Positions 46,687-60,000 of a DNA stretch of 60,000 nucleotides are shown one piece after another. The stretch comes from Apostichopus japonicus (lineage: Eukaryota > Echinodermata > Holothuroidea > Aspidochirotida > Stichopodidae): contig NC_092579.1 of assembly GCF_037975245.1 (NCBI RefSeq), positions 27,145,666 through 27,205,665 on the forward strand, read 5' to 3'. A program made the translations under genes and the position numbers. Numbering within the stretch: the first letter of the stretch is position 1; every line of letters starts with the position of its first letter. A model generated the notes under the pieces. That model saw only the letters and a list, made by a program, of their open reading frames with translations, did no database searches and was not told the DNA's origin.

Positions 46687-49600
46687 AGTAGGTCAGTTTA
46701 GAAAGGTCATCATCTAACAGTTTGAAGATTGCTGGTTTACTGAGGATGGTCTTCAAGTAATGTAAAAATGCAGCCTTAAGACAGCACTTGTCTTTCCGTC
46801 TTTGTGCCTTCGTCTTGCTGTCTTCATCATTGTCTCTGATTTCTATGAACTGTCTACAGTCATTAGCATGAGACAAGGAAAATGTTAAGAAATTTTAACC
46901 AATTGAGCTAATTCTAACTAATTGAAACTTTGGTCTAAAGCAATTTTTTAACGGTCAGTTATCTATTGCTAATATTTATTTATTAACATGAAAACCAGTT
47001 AATTATTATGTTCACTTTTAGATACCCAACAAACTTTTTCATGTTCTTTCAAACATGTATTTATTATAGACAATATAATGTCATCTTTTTCTTGTTGCAA
47101 TGTATTGGGCATGGAATGTAAATTATTTATCCTCATAATTTGGACAATAGGTCAGTATAAATTTCTGAAACGATTGATTCTTTTATGATCAATTATTGCA
47201 CATCAATTCAGTGATGGATGCATTATTTAAATAATAATTGGTGAAGGCTGGCCATTTATTTCAGAATTATTACTCAATCATAGTATTCATATCTCGCTGA
47301 ACAAACAGTCAAAAGTTTCTTCTTTTCATCATTCAAACTTCTTCTGTAATGTAACTTGGCACACATTTCCCGATCTCTGAAGTGTAGAGTTTGGACAACC
47401 TTAGAAGGAAGTGCAAAGTTGATCTGAGGGCGGGTAGGGGAGAGGGAGCGGGGCAGGTGGGCAGGGGAATAATAATCATCCTTCAACTCTGATGTACTCT
47501 TTTACTAATATTTAGATTTGCCTTTGAAATCAATATAACATAATTACCTTTACTGAAACAGAAATTCCAATTTGAAGACTTTCATATATGTACCGTGTTT
47601 TAAAATATATATTATTAAAGACAAGTTAACCTTTATCTCTTTTGCTTCAATGCATTGTGCAAGGAATATTTGTTTGTTTTATGTGTTCATAAACGATATT
47701 CAATTTTTTAAACAGTTTTATCCTTTGTTGATTCAGCTGTCAATCATTTCCCTTACTTTCCTTATCTTGCCGAGGCTACCGCAGAGAGGAACAGGTTTTC
47801 TTCATTAACGCTGCCAAAGAGGCTGAACACAACGGTCTTTAAGGTTGTGATGTTATAAAGGCCGCAGCACTGCTCACAAGCTTCACAAAGGTGCTTACCA
47901 TCTGACCATGGGTCTTTGATTGGCTATCGTTGGCTCCCATCAAGGCAAATGCCTCTGAAAAGCCCTTCTGTCTATGAAAAGCCCTGACAGTTTCCAGACA
48001 ATTATGTTCAGCCCTTTGATGTTTGGGGTGATAGGGTTCCTCTCTGTGACGATAGATGAGTAAATCCACAAAAATTCAATGTGTAAATCGTGAGAGGGAA
48101 GGGCGAGAAAACTAGCGGTAGCAATTCGTGTAACCGCTACACATACTCCGAATAAGCAACACAAAACAAGAAAGGAACCGCTGCCAAATTTCCCCAAAAA
48201 CCTTCCCAAATCATAAAGGATACTACTTGGGCTGCGCATGGAACATGAATTAATTTTCTTTGTTCTGAAAAGACCAAATATTGTCCTGATACCAACAGTT
48301 CTGAGCAAATTGGTCGAAAAGAAATCCAAGCACAAAACAAACATTCTAGACACTTTACTTGGTAGAATGAGAAGGGATGTTGTTGGCCGGAGGGTTCAGC
48401 CATAGAGGACAAACAGTGTTAAAAGGTTACCAGTGCATTTCGAGGCATGGTAGATCGAGAGTGCTGAGGTTGTGTAGTAATGTTCTGCTGAGGCACCGCT
48501 GCTGTAACAGTACTTACAGTAAAAGATATGATTACTTATTTTGTACCCAATTTTCTATTTCATTTTTCTGCAAACAATTATTTGTCATGACAAAAAGAGA
48601 AACTTCCAAAAAGATTGTTATTTTCTCCAACATTTTATTTCCATGTAGGAGAGATCATATTTACAGTAGACAAAGATTTTCAAAGTGAGTGATGTGCATC
48701 TGTAGTGAAACAAAGACAGACAGACAAATCAATATTCTGAAATGTAATTATAACAAGAAAGTTTACAACAATCTTTCTAACATTAAAATCATCGCTAAAA
48801 TGTGTATATCCTATCTAACATTTAAAAGTATGTGAAAGGATTAAGAAATTATGTTGTACATAGAATAATAAGACAAATAACTTGGATGATTTCCATCTTC
48901 CGTGGCATATTTCAACGTTATACCTGTTTTCTGACGAGAAAAGGCACCCGGCATGGTTAAGAAAATTGTTGTCATGTAGGTTTTTTATTAATACTAGACT
49001 TCCTTTAGTACAATTCTTACAAACCAAACTGGTTGTCCTGTAGAAAACAATTTCTACAAATATTGATACAAATAGTTATTTGTTGCTGTAACAGCAATCA
49101 AAACAACACCTATATTTTTTTCCCTACTGACTGCAACAAATACTATCCATAATAAGGTCACTAAAAATACTGGTGTGTATAGAGAGAGAGAGCTATTATA
49201 GTTTGAAATAAGGTGTACATAACAACACTGTTCTATGTACAGGAAACGGATCCCCTGATTACATAATTTGAAGATGTCAGACTGTTTTGGAAATCATTTC
49301 AAAATGAGGTATCAATATTTATAAAAGTACAGAAATACTGTGGTTATACCATAGACGATTAAAGGAAGTCAGTATAGGCCCCAAATTGTAACACGCTATA
49401 ATTGCTAGAAGTTATCAAAAAGTACTTTCCTGGAGGTCTTTACTCTCCAAATTGTTTTCAGACATTTAAGGATCACACAAGATGACTGAATGTCCACGTG
49501 AGGAAATTTCCTCAAAGGTTGCAATAAAAACAGTTAAAGAATTTTGACCAAAGGTGACCATATTTGAATATCTAGCATATTTGGAGCAAATACAGCATAC

Positions 49601-51149
49601 CATTAAACAAAGCTTAACTTCCACACTCAAAAGAGATTGCCCCTGATATGTACAGTACAGAAACATGGCTAATTGAATTCTCTTTGGATACTGTAGTCTG
49701 TTTACCTGTACAGAGAAATCCTGTGAAGTTCTTCGCATCAAACTCCTCAATTTTCGCTGTGACTAAACAAACGTACCATACCTTACAGCTTCTTACATGT
49801 GTGGTACTAAATGTAACAATAGCTGGATTAACTGATGCAGATTATCTTGGATTCTGTTAATCCATGTTTATGTGCAATGCAACTTGCTCCTTTTTTTTTA
49901 AAGTGTGTCACAGTAATTCAGCACAATCTTAGATTCTAGCAAACCAAAGTGCTTTTAACACGATAACTTTCATAAGATCTACCTCTAACTTTTGAGGAGG
50001 ATTTGTCGACTAACATTTTTTCTTCAATAAATGTTTTTTTTTGTTTCTCTTTTTTTGTCTTCTGCATAGTATTTTGGAATGTTTGGTAAAATGAATAGCT
50101 TTACTTGCTGTGTTATTTCTAACAATATTTGAGAGACATTATGTATTGTTCAACTGATGTGTCACTTCCGTATCTTGTCATAATGTCAACAATTTCACAG
50201 AAAAAATATATTACCTAATATTTTCAACAGAGCAATGAACTGTTGACTACACTAAATACATGTAGAAACCATGACATGAAAGTGATAAATTGTTGCTTTA
50301 CTAATATGTAAACCATGGCGACAAACTGATGAGTTATTGAGTTAGTGTATCACCAACCATGACGACAAAATAATTTCTTCCTTGCGAAGTCATGAAAGTC
50401 ACAAAGTATCACAATTTTTGTGATTTAAATAATCCAGCATTTTTATGCAACTTTGGTGAATTACTGATTGTTAATAGTACAAAACAAACAGTTTGTTACA
50501 AAAATGCTGACAATACACAGTACATATACATGAGAATTGATAAACTCTGGTATTTCCTGAATGGCAAAATTCTGCTTATTTAACGTGACATAACATATAA
50601 CATAGGTTTGTTAGTAATATCAATCATTCCATAACACTTACATATATTAAAGTAATGCAACACTCAGATAAAAATGTGCTCATAAATGTATATGATAATT
50701 TTAATACTTCCCAGGCTCTTTAGCAGATCAAATGTTTTCCTTATGTATTTCCTGTCTTTCTGACACCTACAATAAATGTTTCCCTGGTTTAAGTTTGGAA
50801 TGCCAATTAGTAACATTATATTCCTGAGGCATATGTCAACAAGTGGGACCACAACTAAACAGTCTTTGTCGCGTGGGAGACATTTGAAAAAGAGACATTT
50901 AAAAAAATTAGTGTATCCACTTGGTTTTTATATCATTTAAAACATTCAGTTCGTATTGAACAGAATTTTTGAATGAAATGTCCCTACTAGCGTCTACTTC
51001 TACCAGATACTTCAATTGATTTAACCTGCCGATGGAATGCCACTTTTTCTACACTAAATGGAATACTTTCATGGCTGACGTTGCTGGTAATGTTCTGCAT
51101 CTTTAGGTCGAAAACTACATCCTCTGAGTATTTTCCATAACATTATGAA

Positions 51150-51405
51150 TTTTGAAAATGAGAAATATTTTGTTAATGCATCTGGCAAGAGCAAAGTGAA
51201 TGATGTCACCGTGGTAACTAGGTTGAAAATTGTCCTTCTTCCTCATTAAAATACATTTCAATTATTTATCCAGTGACGAAAAATAATATTTCTGTAAAAT
51301 GAGTTGCATTTTGATGGAATTCTAACCATAGAGAAAGGGGTTGAAATGCTAAGCAAACATTCCAAATAAATGAAGTTTCAAGGATACCAAAAAGGACTCA
51401 TTAAG
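51150..51405. repeat. Dispersed repeat, copy B (inverted relative to 4.3-4.8 kb)
   Basis: The reverse complement shares ordered blocks with 4540-4750: TTTGGAATGTTTGCTTAGC, CATCAAAATGCAA, AAATATTATTTTTC and ACATCATTCACT. Similarity is patchy, so both are old copies of one family. Confidence 0.6.
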
Positions 51406-52560
51406 TCAAGGTTCTAAAGAATGTCTAAACAGATGAAATCATATAAGCAATAACCAACCAAGGTCCACTTCTTCAAGAAGATATTGACATGTATGGAATA
51501 TTTTTCTCTTCAAAATATATTTTACATTGTCTGTCTTTGGAATAACTTTGTAGATTTATAACATATTATTAACAGTTACAAACAGTATATGTGTTTTTTT
51601 CGTGTTAGTTCAGACAAATTAGGATAAAATTGTCGTTTGGAATTCTGGTGGCCCTTTCATTATGAACAACAACAGGATAAACACAATATTGTACTTTTTG
51701 ACCAGATCTTACCGAAACATTCCAATTTCGTTTATTTTAACAATTGAAATAGAGAAATATGTTCTTGTTTGCTGTTTCTACCAGCTGTGTATGTTTCTTG
51801 ATCAAGGTTCTGAAAGCTAGTTTGACCTGTTTTAAGCTTAAAGCACAGAATGTTTGACTGACCTTAAAATATATGGAAGTATTATTACACAATTTCCAAA
51901 AACACTGTTTTTGCCCTTGGAGTTTAGTGTGGTCAAGCGAAACACATTGAAGTTAAAAATATGACCTATAGCCATAAATAGGATCATAGCAAAACTGACC
52001 ACTCCTATCATAATGAAAAGGAAAGGCAATGTTTTAGCTCTCAGTTTTGTCTGGGTGTTTAGAAATTAATTGTAAATTTAAAATTTCAAGTCAAGGTTGT
52101 AACTGCTGAGGCAGTGACGAAACCATTCACCAAAAGAGTTCTCGAATTAGAAAATATCGCAAGAACATGGCAATTTATTTACTCCATTTGCCAAAAAAAA
52201 GTTTCGCTTTCCTCTACTGCCCAACAGTACATAAGTCTCCACTTAATAAGAGCCCAACAAATGGTAAAAAACTCATGGAAAGTACAATCAACACTGTTGA
52301 CAATTTCCAATGAAATGTTTCCAATATCCAAGGCATGGTTTACTTGTAACCAAAGATATGACATAAAGAAAATAAAGATAAAAATTCTATAAAAGACATC
52401 CTCTAAAACAAAACTTCTACCCAATATCTAAAGAATCTACGATAAGAGTGTTAGGATTATTAAAATGATAAATATCATGCTAAATCATAAACGATGAACA
52501 TAATGTGATAGAACCAAAAGAAGATGAAACTGACAAACTTAACCTTATCAGAGATAGCAT

Positions 52561-52877
52561 TATACCAAATGACATCCCTAACCATGTCAGAATGGTACAG
52601 AATACCCAATGACACCCCTAACCATGCCAGGATGGTACAGTATACCAAACGACACTCCTAACCATGTCAGAATGGTACATCATACCCAATAACACCCCTA
52701 ACCATGTTAGAATGGTACATTATACCAAATGATACTCCTAACCATGTCAGAATGGTACAGAATACCCAATGACACCCCTAACCATGCCAGGATGGTACAG
52801 TATACCAAACGACACTCCAAACCATGTCAGGATGGTACAATATACCAAATAACATCCCAAACCATGTCAGGATGGTA
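52561..52877. repeat. 40-bp tandem repeat, eight copies
   Basis: Units start at 52561, 52601, 52641 and every 40 bp to 52841. The core is CCTAACCATGTCAGAATGGT. Units 2 and 6 are identical and units 3 and 7 nearly so, which reveals a 160-bp higher-order period of four units. No unique spacers separate the copies. Confidence 0.95.
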
Positions 52878-55528
52878 GCAGGATCTTTCTTCATAGGCTG
52901 TTTTATTTTGTAAGTAAATCAACACTGAAAATTGACTGGGAAATTCTAAAACAAATTATACAGTTTTTTGACAAGATCTTACCTCCACCAAATAACCAAT
53001 GTTATATTCTCAGACAGAGAAACAGGACACTATATACAAAAACTCATTACAAAAGGAGCTAAAAGGAAAAGAATTTTGGGAAAGGTTTAAAAACTTTTGA
53101 CTATCATGTCAAGTCTGTTTAGCACATCAAAGAGCAAAACCCCCATAAAAGGATTATCTTAAGCCCTAAATTATGGCAGATTATCGGACCTGCTTTTCAT
53201 CGTGCAAGGTATTTAATACACCATCAACATCTTTCACTGTATTACAACAAAGAAACACCCATCAAAATATTTCTCAAGAGGGAAATTAAACCATTCCTAT
53301 CCCTTACTGCAACCCACCCTTTTCAATACTGCCTATCACATTTTGAAGCTACCCTGTTCCATTTCATATTAAACTACAGTATTTTCTTTTTCCATAATGA
53401 CCCAGACAAAAACAGGTACTGTTAGTTTTACAGAACGGCTGAAAGTACTTTTCATTATGATATTTCAAAATTTGTAATTTTTAACTACTGTATGATTACA
53501 TAATTTTGAAGTCTGTCAAACTACAGAGGGTAAGGAAACTAATGTCAGCTATTACAGCAACCCTACTTTGACTCCCGATTCGAAAAAAGTAGGTCACAGG
53601 GATTCCGACAAACTTTCCCATTTAGATCATGCCAAGTCAAACGAGCAGAACATTGTAAATTTTTGTGCATTTTTTGCATATTCATTACCCTAATAATACA
53701 TAGGCTAACAGTGTTGAAAACTCCAGTGACTTGGTGCTATACCCATACATTGGTGCCTTTGGTTTTTTGTTAAGGAGTATGGAAGGTTGTTTTTTGTTAA
53801 GAAACATCCTTTGATGTAGTCACTCTACCAAGAAGAATGAACATAATAAATGACCTGCATAAACCCATCTAACCTACTTCCCCACCCTGCCCCTCTTCCC
53901 AACCTATACAAGTCTCAGAGTACCTACAAGAATTGTATGAGTGATAGATGATCAACAAAATAGTTTTGGTAGAAGCTTTCAATCTACCACAAATATAATC
54001 AGAAAAAAATCCAACATTTTTGGGGAAAGTTTGGAAGTGAATTTCAGCTTGTACCCCTCTAAAACTTGAACGTTTCTTCAGATATCACTTTGAAAAGTCA
54101 GACATTAACACTTCCTTATAGAGTCATATTTAAAAATATTTTAATAATTGGAATAGAGGTAACCCTGTAAATTAAGGAATATTTTCATATAATGCAACGA
54201 TTGCGTACAAAATGTGTTCTACTCACAATAATATATATGCAGTCATTCCTGCAGTGTACCAAAGACAATAACCCTGTAAACTGTTTAACAGTAAACTTTC
54301 TAATTGCAGAGAGGGTGTCATTTGGGTAGTGATGCACCTCTATCAGACTAAATGTAGAACAAAAGACTCATTAGGAGAAAAGCTTTCTGTGTCTTGGCAA
54401 TGAAACTTGTCCAAATGGGTCTGTCCAGCATATCTACTGTGAGATGATATCATATCGGTGCATAATATTTACAGATCTTCCAATCAAAGGTACAGGATCG
54501 CATGAATGCACTCACTAGGGAGAGAACATGCACACAGACACGCTGGATGATTGACTAGCTCAAGGTTCCACCTGTGCAGTTTGGCCAAACTAAATACAGT
54601 GCTTTATAGAACACAAGATGCTTAAAGCAATTAGTTCTGACCTGAAACATCAAAAATGTGATTCAAAAGATCTCTACAATAATTATGGACAACACCTACT
54701 TCTACAGTATGCACTGAATATATTCCTAACCACTTTTTGTGATATTAGATATACCGTTTGGGTACAAAAGTACACTTGGTATGTTTGAAAAATGCTGGGA
54801 AAAGAAAAGTCCCAAAGATCATTGGTGGAAAGTCTCAACTAGCAGTTTTCCCAATAAAGCGCTGCCACGTCTAGGTTGACATAGCTAATACCCTGAAACT
54901 TCATTGAAAGCCGACGGTTAGCCGAACCTCGATGTGACAGAACTGTAGCCCTCTAAGATCCCTTACAACGGCTAGTTGAGGAAATATCATACATACTGAG
55001 AAAATGAGAGGGATGTACACAGCATCATTGAAGCATAACACCTCAACTCCTCTACATTGAATAGGAATTTTATGCAACGTTCCCAAAAAAAGATGTGAAA
55101 GGTTTTGTTGTACCAAGTAATAAATTGTGTAAATTTCCAATGATATGATGCTTTAAACAGAAAAAAGAAAAAAAGGGTGTTGTTGTCTTCACAAATGTTG
55201 TCAAGACAACTGCATATAATTGTAAATATTATTATTGGCTCATTACTAGCGCTTCATCAATTTCCATGATTACAATATGTGGTCATTAACAGGTAACTGG
55301 ATTGACGGCTAATGGTGTTAATACTAATGCACTTTTCTTTCTTTTTTTGTCATTTCTGACTCTCCTTTTGTGATTCAAAGTATTACCTGAGAACTTCACT
55401 GATGATGTGTGTCCACTCTGTAGCAAGAAAGAGCAAAACAAAATAGTGCTCTACTTGTGCAAGACAAAGTGATAAAGGCTGAGAAATCTGTTGTTTTTTT
55501 TTTTTTGGTCCATGAGTTGTGGTGGAGA

Positions 55529-57031
55529 TCAACCGTCTGGGTCCTCCCATCGGTGATGTTTGGTCCCTGGTGCTAGGTGAGTGATGATGACCTCTACCGC
55601 TTGGACCTTGGACCTCTTTGGAGGTATGGGACATTCTTTGTAAGTCACATGGTCGCCTGCCATCGGCACATACTCTCCTTCGACGCTGGGAAAGAGAAGA
55701 GAAAAACAAGATCAAATCAAGAGGACCAGTTTTACATTTAAAGTAGCTTTCTTTTTTCTTGCAGTACTTTTAACTTTTCAACACTGTGCACAGGACAGGT
55801 ACAAGGTGTGTGTGAGAGAGAGAAGTAAGGTGGTGGGAAGGGAGGGTTTCAAACTTGTTTCCAATTAGCACTTGGTGCACCAATCATTACTGCAGTGATA
55901 TGAAGGTATTTATTAAACTAACAATCTGCACACTTTTAGGCCTACAACGTTCTATTGGGAGTTAGCCATGACCCATCAGACTCCCACCCCTGTGATTGAA
56001 TGCTCAGAACCCACAAAGCTACAGTAGCTTAGAATATGGACATCGACAAACTCTGGAAACTGCAGATAAACTCTCAGATGCCTGTGAGCCACATTGGGTC
56101 GTGCCCAATAGTCTGTAATCTACCAAGCAGTATCCCACATTAGAAGGTTGTTTAACAAAAAGAGCAAGGATGTGAGCAGAATTTGTTGGCCTACTCGAAC
56201 ATGGAATATTTGCTTGTACATTGACACTTGATCCAATTTCCATACCTGACTTTATTTCTTCAATCCTAGAGTACAGTACTTTAGCAAGATATTTTCCAGT
56301 ACTTAAATCCTAGACGACAACATCCAGAGGATGTAATAAGATAGCTGGTAATTTACTTCAATTTTAAACAACTTCGTCCTTAGAAAAACATATCCAATTA
56401 CGTTTTTATGGCTTAATGACATTACTACGTCATCGCTTCGTTTAAAATTAATCTTTACAGACAAATTTTGACTTTTGGCTATGTAGGAGGAACAAAGCCT
56501 GTCTGTTGCAAAATACCAAACCAGACACTTAATTAAAAGATACACAGCGTGTACCGCAGGGCAACCAATGTTGTAGCACTGCACAAACAAGATGCATATT
56601 CTGGACTGGAGCATTTATCAAAGAGGTAACATTATTCTCTAGCATCACCATTATTTTCTAGTGCTCTGTAATATATTGGGGCATTGAATTTTCATTCAAG
56701 TATTTACCTAAATTCTATGGTTCTAGTAGCAATATGGGACAAATTAAGTTTCAACGAAAAATTTTCACACTACCTATGGTTCTGGACAAAATCGACGTCC
56801 ACTGTATGGTATAAAGTAAAAATTGTAAAATTTCTGACATTCCATCAGAAAACAGAATTCTACTCGCTAAATATTCCCCCTAAGAAAGCTGGAAGAGAAT
56901 GTACATACTCTGAGACGTGAACAAAGAGTCTGTCGGGGGATTCATCTGGCGTGATGAAGCCGTGGCCTCTCTTCTTACAGAACTCGGCGATGACTCCTGT
57001 CTTCTGTGGATTGTCTGCGGCGGACCGAGAC
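55529..57031 (-). CDS. Cold-shock-domain protein, CARHSP1/CSDC2 type (3' two coding exons)
   Basis: Exons 56909-57031 and 55529-55685 join in frame (GA|C) and end at TGA 55529-55531. The 92 codons seen cover a full cold-shock domain. RNP1-like KKRGHGFI is followed by [15 protein letters not shown] (RNP2-like), [15 protein letters not shown], then [13 protein letters not shown] and the ending [10 protein letters not shown]. This order and the [13 protein letters not shown] end are diagnostic of the CARHSP1/CSDC2 family of small single-stranded nucleic-acid binders, which act on mRNA stability in the cytoplasm. The first exon here starts with the last base of a split codon, so the N-terminal exon(s) with the start codon lie farther right, outside the window or unrecognised. 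One invertebrate gene probably corresponds to both vertebrate paralogues, so no single symbol is given. Confidence 0.93.
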
Positions 57032-60000
57032 CTGTCGAGAGAGAAGAACAAATATCCGATTTTAAAAGCAGCCGATTCTGTTGGCAGCATTACGATACTT
57101 CTGGAAAAGCGAAAGCTCTATGTGGTGTTCACTGGCACAACAGATATATTTAAGATCTTGAAAAACCCTGCATGATACCTTTGGAAAAGTAGAAAGAAAA
57201 TCCTCAATATTGACTCTATATACTTTCATAACAGGACGTGTACTATGTCAAATTGGTCATAAAAGTATCTGGACAGAAGTTTGTAGTGACTGTTGATGAA
57301 ATTTGAATACATATTGGTGTGAAAAGAAACACTTGATATAGTCGGTTAGTTGGACTAGAAAAAAATCAAGTCATGCTGATGGGAAGTTAAATATATGTCT
57401 AATATTGCTTAGACAATGGTTTGATGCTATTTGATAATTAAAACTCCATGAAAATGTGGCTTGACTATTCAAGTTTCACTATAAAAGGCCAAAAGCGAGT
57501 AAGAAAAAAGGAATAAATCAGTATTAAAAACCATTTACAAAGATGTTTGCTAGTGTGTAGTAAACTAACTTAATATAATATTCCTTATAAACTCCATGTT
57601 TGCTGCATTACTTTTGATGCCCATTCATGATTCCACTCGAGGCAGCAGAATCACACACTGTATCACACACAGTTCCATATATACCGTAGATCTAGCCGAG
57701 GGCACACACTGCACAAGACCAACACATACAAACATTTTACAATCATATTGAAGGCCTTGTTAATTTAAAGCCAAATCTCTGTATGAGAAGCATACAAACA
57801 TCAAATTACAAAGTAAACTTAATTACAAAACAACCTAGATGACAGGTGACTTCAATATGTGTGTACTACCCCAGAGAGAGAAAAAAGGTGTCAAAATCAA
57901 AACATAATATTTGATATTTACAGAAAGGTATAATACTATGTGATGTAAACAAGCTCTTTTATACCCCCCATTGGTTTCTTACGAGAGTCAAACAAGGTTT
58001 GCCACCTTCTATAATCGTGTTAAATCTGTCAGGGTATACAGTATGTAGACGGTTGTATTATTAAAGTTTTATACACAACTACTGTATCACCAAACTGAGT
58101 ATACAGTGGAACAATGATGAAACACAAACATGTTAACATTGCGGTGAGTTGTGCGCTTAGAAAGTCTGTATTTACACCAGTTGCTTTTATATATACTGAA
58201 TATACTGTATATATACAGTATACTATAGTATATGTGTATATATACAGTACAGTATAAATGCAGTATAGTTTATATACTATACTAGTATACTGCATTCTAT
58301 ACTGTATATATTAAGTATAGTATACATACTGTAATTTATACAGTCTACAGTATGGGAAAGTAGCTACTGCAATGAGGCATATAATTTGTTTCAAAATTTC
58401 AACTGTTTGCTAGGTATGTGTACTTGCAACATGTTTGGAGCCAATTAATTACCAAACGGTGAGCATAATAGAAATGATGGGATATTGGAGATATATATTC
58501 AGGTAATAGGGAGTGTGGATATTCTTTGATCTTTGTGTAACAGTATCCATTTTAATCATGTACATTAAAAAGACAATATTAATGTATTTATCAATTTGAA
58601 TTGAGGTTGACTGTTTGCAAACTTTAAATCAGTACATAAATGTATGGATTATAATATCAATTCTATTCCAATTGTAACTCATGACTAATACATTACACAA
58701 TTCTATCAAGGACAACTTCCAAAAGAAAATCCTCATATATTACCGGGAACAATTAAGCGAGAAAATTTTGGATAGCAGCTCTGCAGGCTATGATTCTAAA
58801 ATACTATGGCTCTGTGTACAGTAACTGCCATGCATCTTTGCACAGTTTGTATAACTTGCCTCATACAGTAGTATTTTGCGATTCGAAATTAGATTGATTA
58901 TTCACCGCATTATACATATTTGGGGACATCACTCTCTAAACATCAGTGACAATAAAACAATAGGACTACTAATATGACTAACAAACTGATCATTGTTAGA
59001 TCAGACTGAACAGCAGTCTAAAAATCAATAGCAAAGACAAACCACTTAAATTATGGCCTCAAAATAACACGTTTCCACTTTCCAATGGGTTTCAAATTTG
59101 TCAAGGACGGATATTAAACACCTGTCTAATGTGTAGTAATATCAGTGTTAGCAAGACTAATCCGATACTGAAAATTTTGTGTCCCATAGATATTTATTTC
59201 ATGTAACGTCATATTGTTTCATTTCCTGACCTTTCAAGTCTAGATCCCTCATTTCATCATTCAAGGGGAAAAAAATCTTCAGGTACAATTCTGGTGGACA
59301 AAATTTAACAGATTCTATTTCCACAGATCTTCCGACTATCTGTATAACATACTGTAATTGCTACCACCAGATTCAAGATTATAACCAAATTCAACACCAA
59401 AAGTTAGCTGTACATTAAAGTGATGATCTGACTTTTGAAGAAAGAGCAAAAGAACAAAGAAACAATACCAGGATTACCAGCCTTCACTGATTGAATATCA
59501 CTGATGAACGTGATGAATAAATCACGTAATGCTTGATATTGATGTACATTGCAGAGTTTACAAGACTAATTTATTATTTATAATATGTAGGTGTCATTTT
59601 TAAATGATTTATTCTCAAACAAGCCTTCAAATAATAATTATACTTTAATCTCAATGAACTGAGTTAAATCAAAGCTTATTGTTTTATAATAAGAATACTA
59701 ATACTGTAGGTCAGATGCAGTCTGGCTTCATATCAAACGATCCAAATACTTCAGTGTGCTACAGTAGCTGTACAGTGATTGTATGTACATGACTACATGT
59801 GCCGAATAACACAATCATGCATGGAAGAGGCTAGCAATGACAGTAGTCTTGTAGGCTGTTTGACTAAACAGTATAACTGGGCTGGCTTCAAGTGTGACCT
59901 GTTTAATAGATTAGAGGCAAATATGTTAACCACTGACCTATGGAGCACATTTTGTGTACAAACTTACAGATAATTTCATAATAAATGTGTACATGTTATA
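57032..60000. other. Intron or 5' region of the CARHSP1-like gene
   Basis: AT-rich, with no recognisable exon on either strand. It contains the TATACAGTATA repeat tract at 58188-58345. The missing 5' coding exon was looked for on the minus strand and not found. Confidence 0.5.
58188..58345. repeat. AT-rich palindromic tract of TATACAGTATA-type units
   Basis: Irregular tandem and inverted copies of ATACTGTATA, TATACAGTAT and ATACTATA. The tract is self-complementary and would form cruciforms; it is not coding. Confidence 0.8.

Larger units (their letters stand above)
46690..55528. other. Long non-coding stretch, probably including the CARHSP1-like 3' UTR
   Basis: No exon with family resemblance was found on either strand. 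The longest open frame (minus, 48353-47940) matches nothing I know. It holds a dispersed repeat copy (51150-51405) and a 40-bp tandem array (52561-52877). The part nearest 55.5 kb is likely 3' UTR of the minus-strand cold-shock gene, but its end could not be placed. Confidence 0.5.

Noticed and set aside
47940-48353. Minus-strand open frame of 137 aa
   Set aside because: No family resemblance, overlapping frames on the same strand are equally open, and no splice or promoter context supports it.
52561-52877. CRISPR-like regular repeat
   Set aside because: The copies are contiguous 40-bp units with no unique spacers, in a eukaryotic genome; it is a minisatellite.
55383-55715. 110-aa frame overlapping the last cold-shock exon
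   Set aside because: It is a shifted frame of the true exon; the frame ending at 55529 carries the conserved cold-shock sequence.

Overview
This is a window of an animal nuclear genome. Its genes are split by GT-AG introns, intergenic DNA is AT-rich, and it carries CR1/L2-type LINEs, hAT-type miniature elements and fold-back elements. Gene content (SNX14, PMM2, an MS4A-like tetraspanner, a CARHSP1/CSDC2-type cold-shock protein) and the repeat style suggest a marine invertebrate deuterostome. An echinoderm such as a sea cucumber is my best guess, but the sequence does not prove it.

Layout: (1) 4042-18881, minus strand: the 5' 14 coding exons of SNX14 (453 codons; PXA domain complete, RGS domain begun); the rest lies to the left of the window or was not recognised. 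Introns hold a decayed LINE, a hAT miniature element, SINE-like pieces and a tandem repeat that includes copies of a splice donor. (2) 18882-19185: a 304-bp divergent promoter with a CRE palindrome. (3) 19186-27864, plus strand: complete seven-exon PMM2 (247 aa). (4) 29640-31789: a single-exon leucine-rich-repeat membrane protein without a cytoplasmic domain, preceded by a broken partial duplicate. (5) 32.4-41.5 kb: a repeat-rich block with a TIR-bounded satellite element, a 21-bp GATATC palindromic array, a hAT element, a CR1/L2/Rex1-type LINE with a second TIR element nested in its endonuclease region, and a hairpin. (6) 42107-46068, plus strand: a five-exon MS4A/CD20-like protein (231 aa), followed by a near-perfect 249-bp palindrome. 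(7) 46.7-55.5 kb: mostly featureless, with a 40-bp x 8 tandem array. (8) 55529-57031, minus strand: the last two coding exons of a CARHSP1/CSDC2-type gene, whose 5' exon(s) lie to the right.

The genes are ordinary single-copy animal genes that do not form a pathway. The most notable organisational point is that PMM2 and a CARHSP1-type gene sit on one segment in convergent orientation, as they do in human 16p13.2. I found no convincing undescribed multi-gene system. The most unusual items are the duplicated splice-donor array in SNX14, the tail-less LRR protein with its broken neighbour, and the fold-back/TIR elements.
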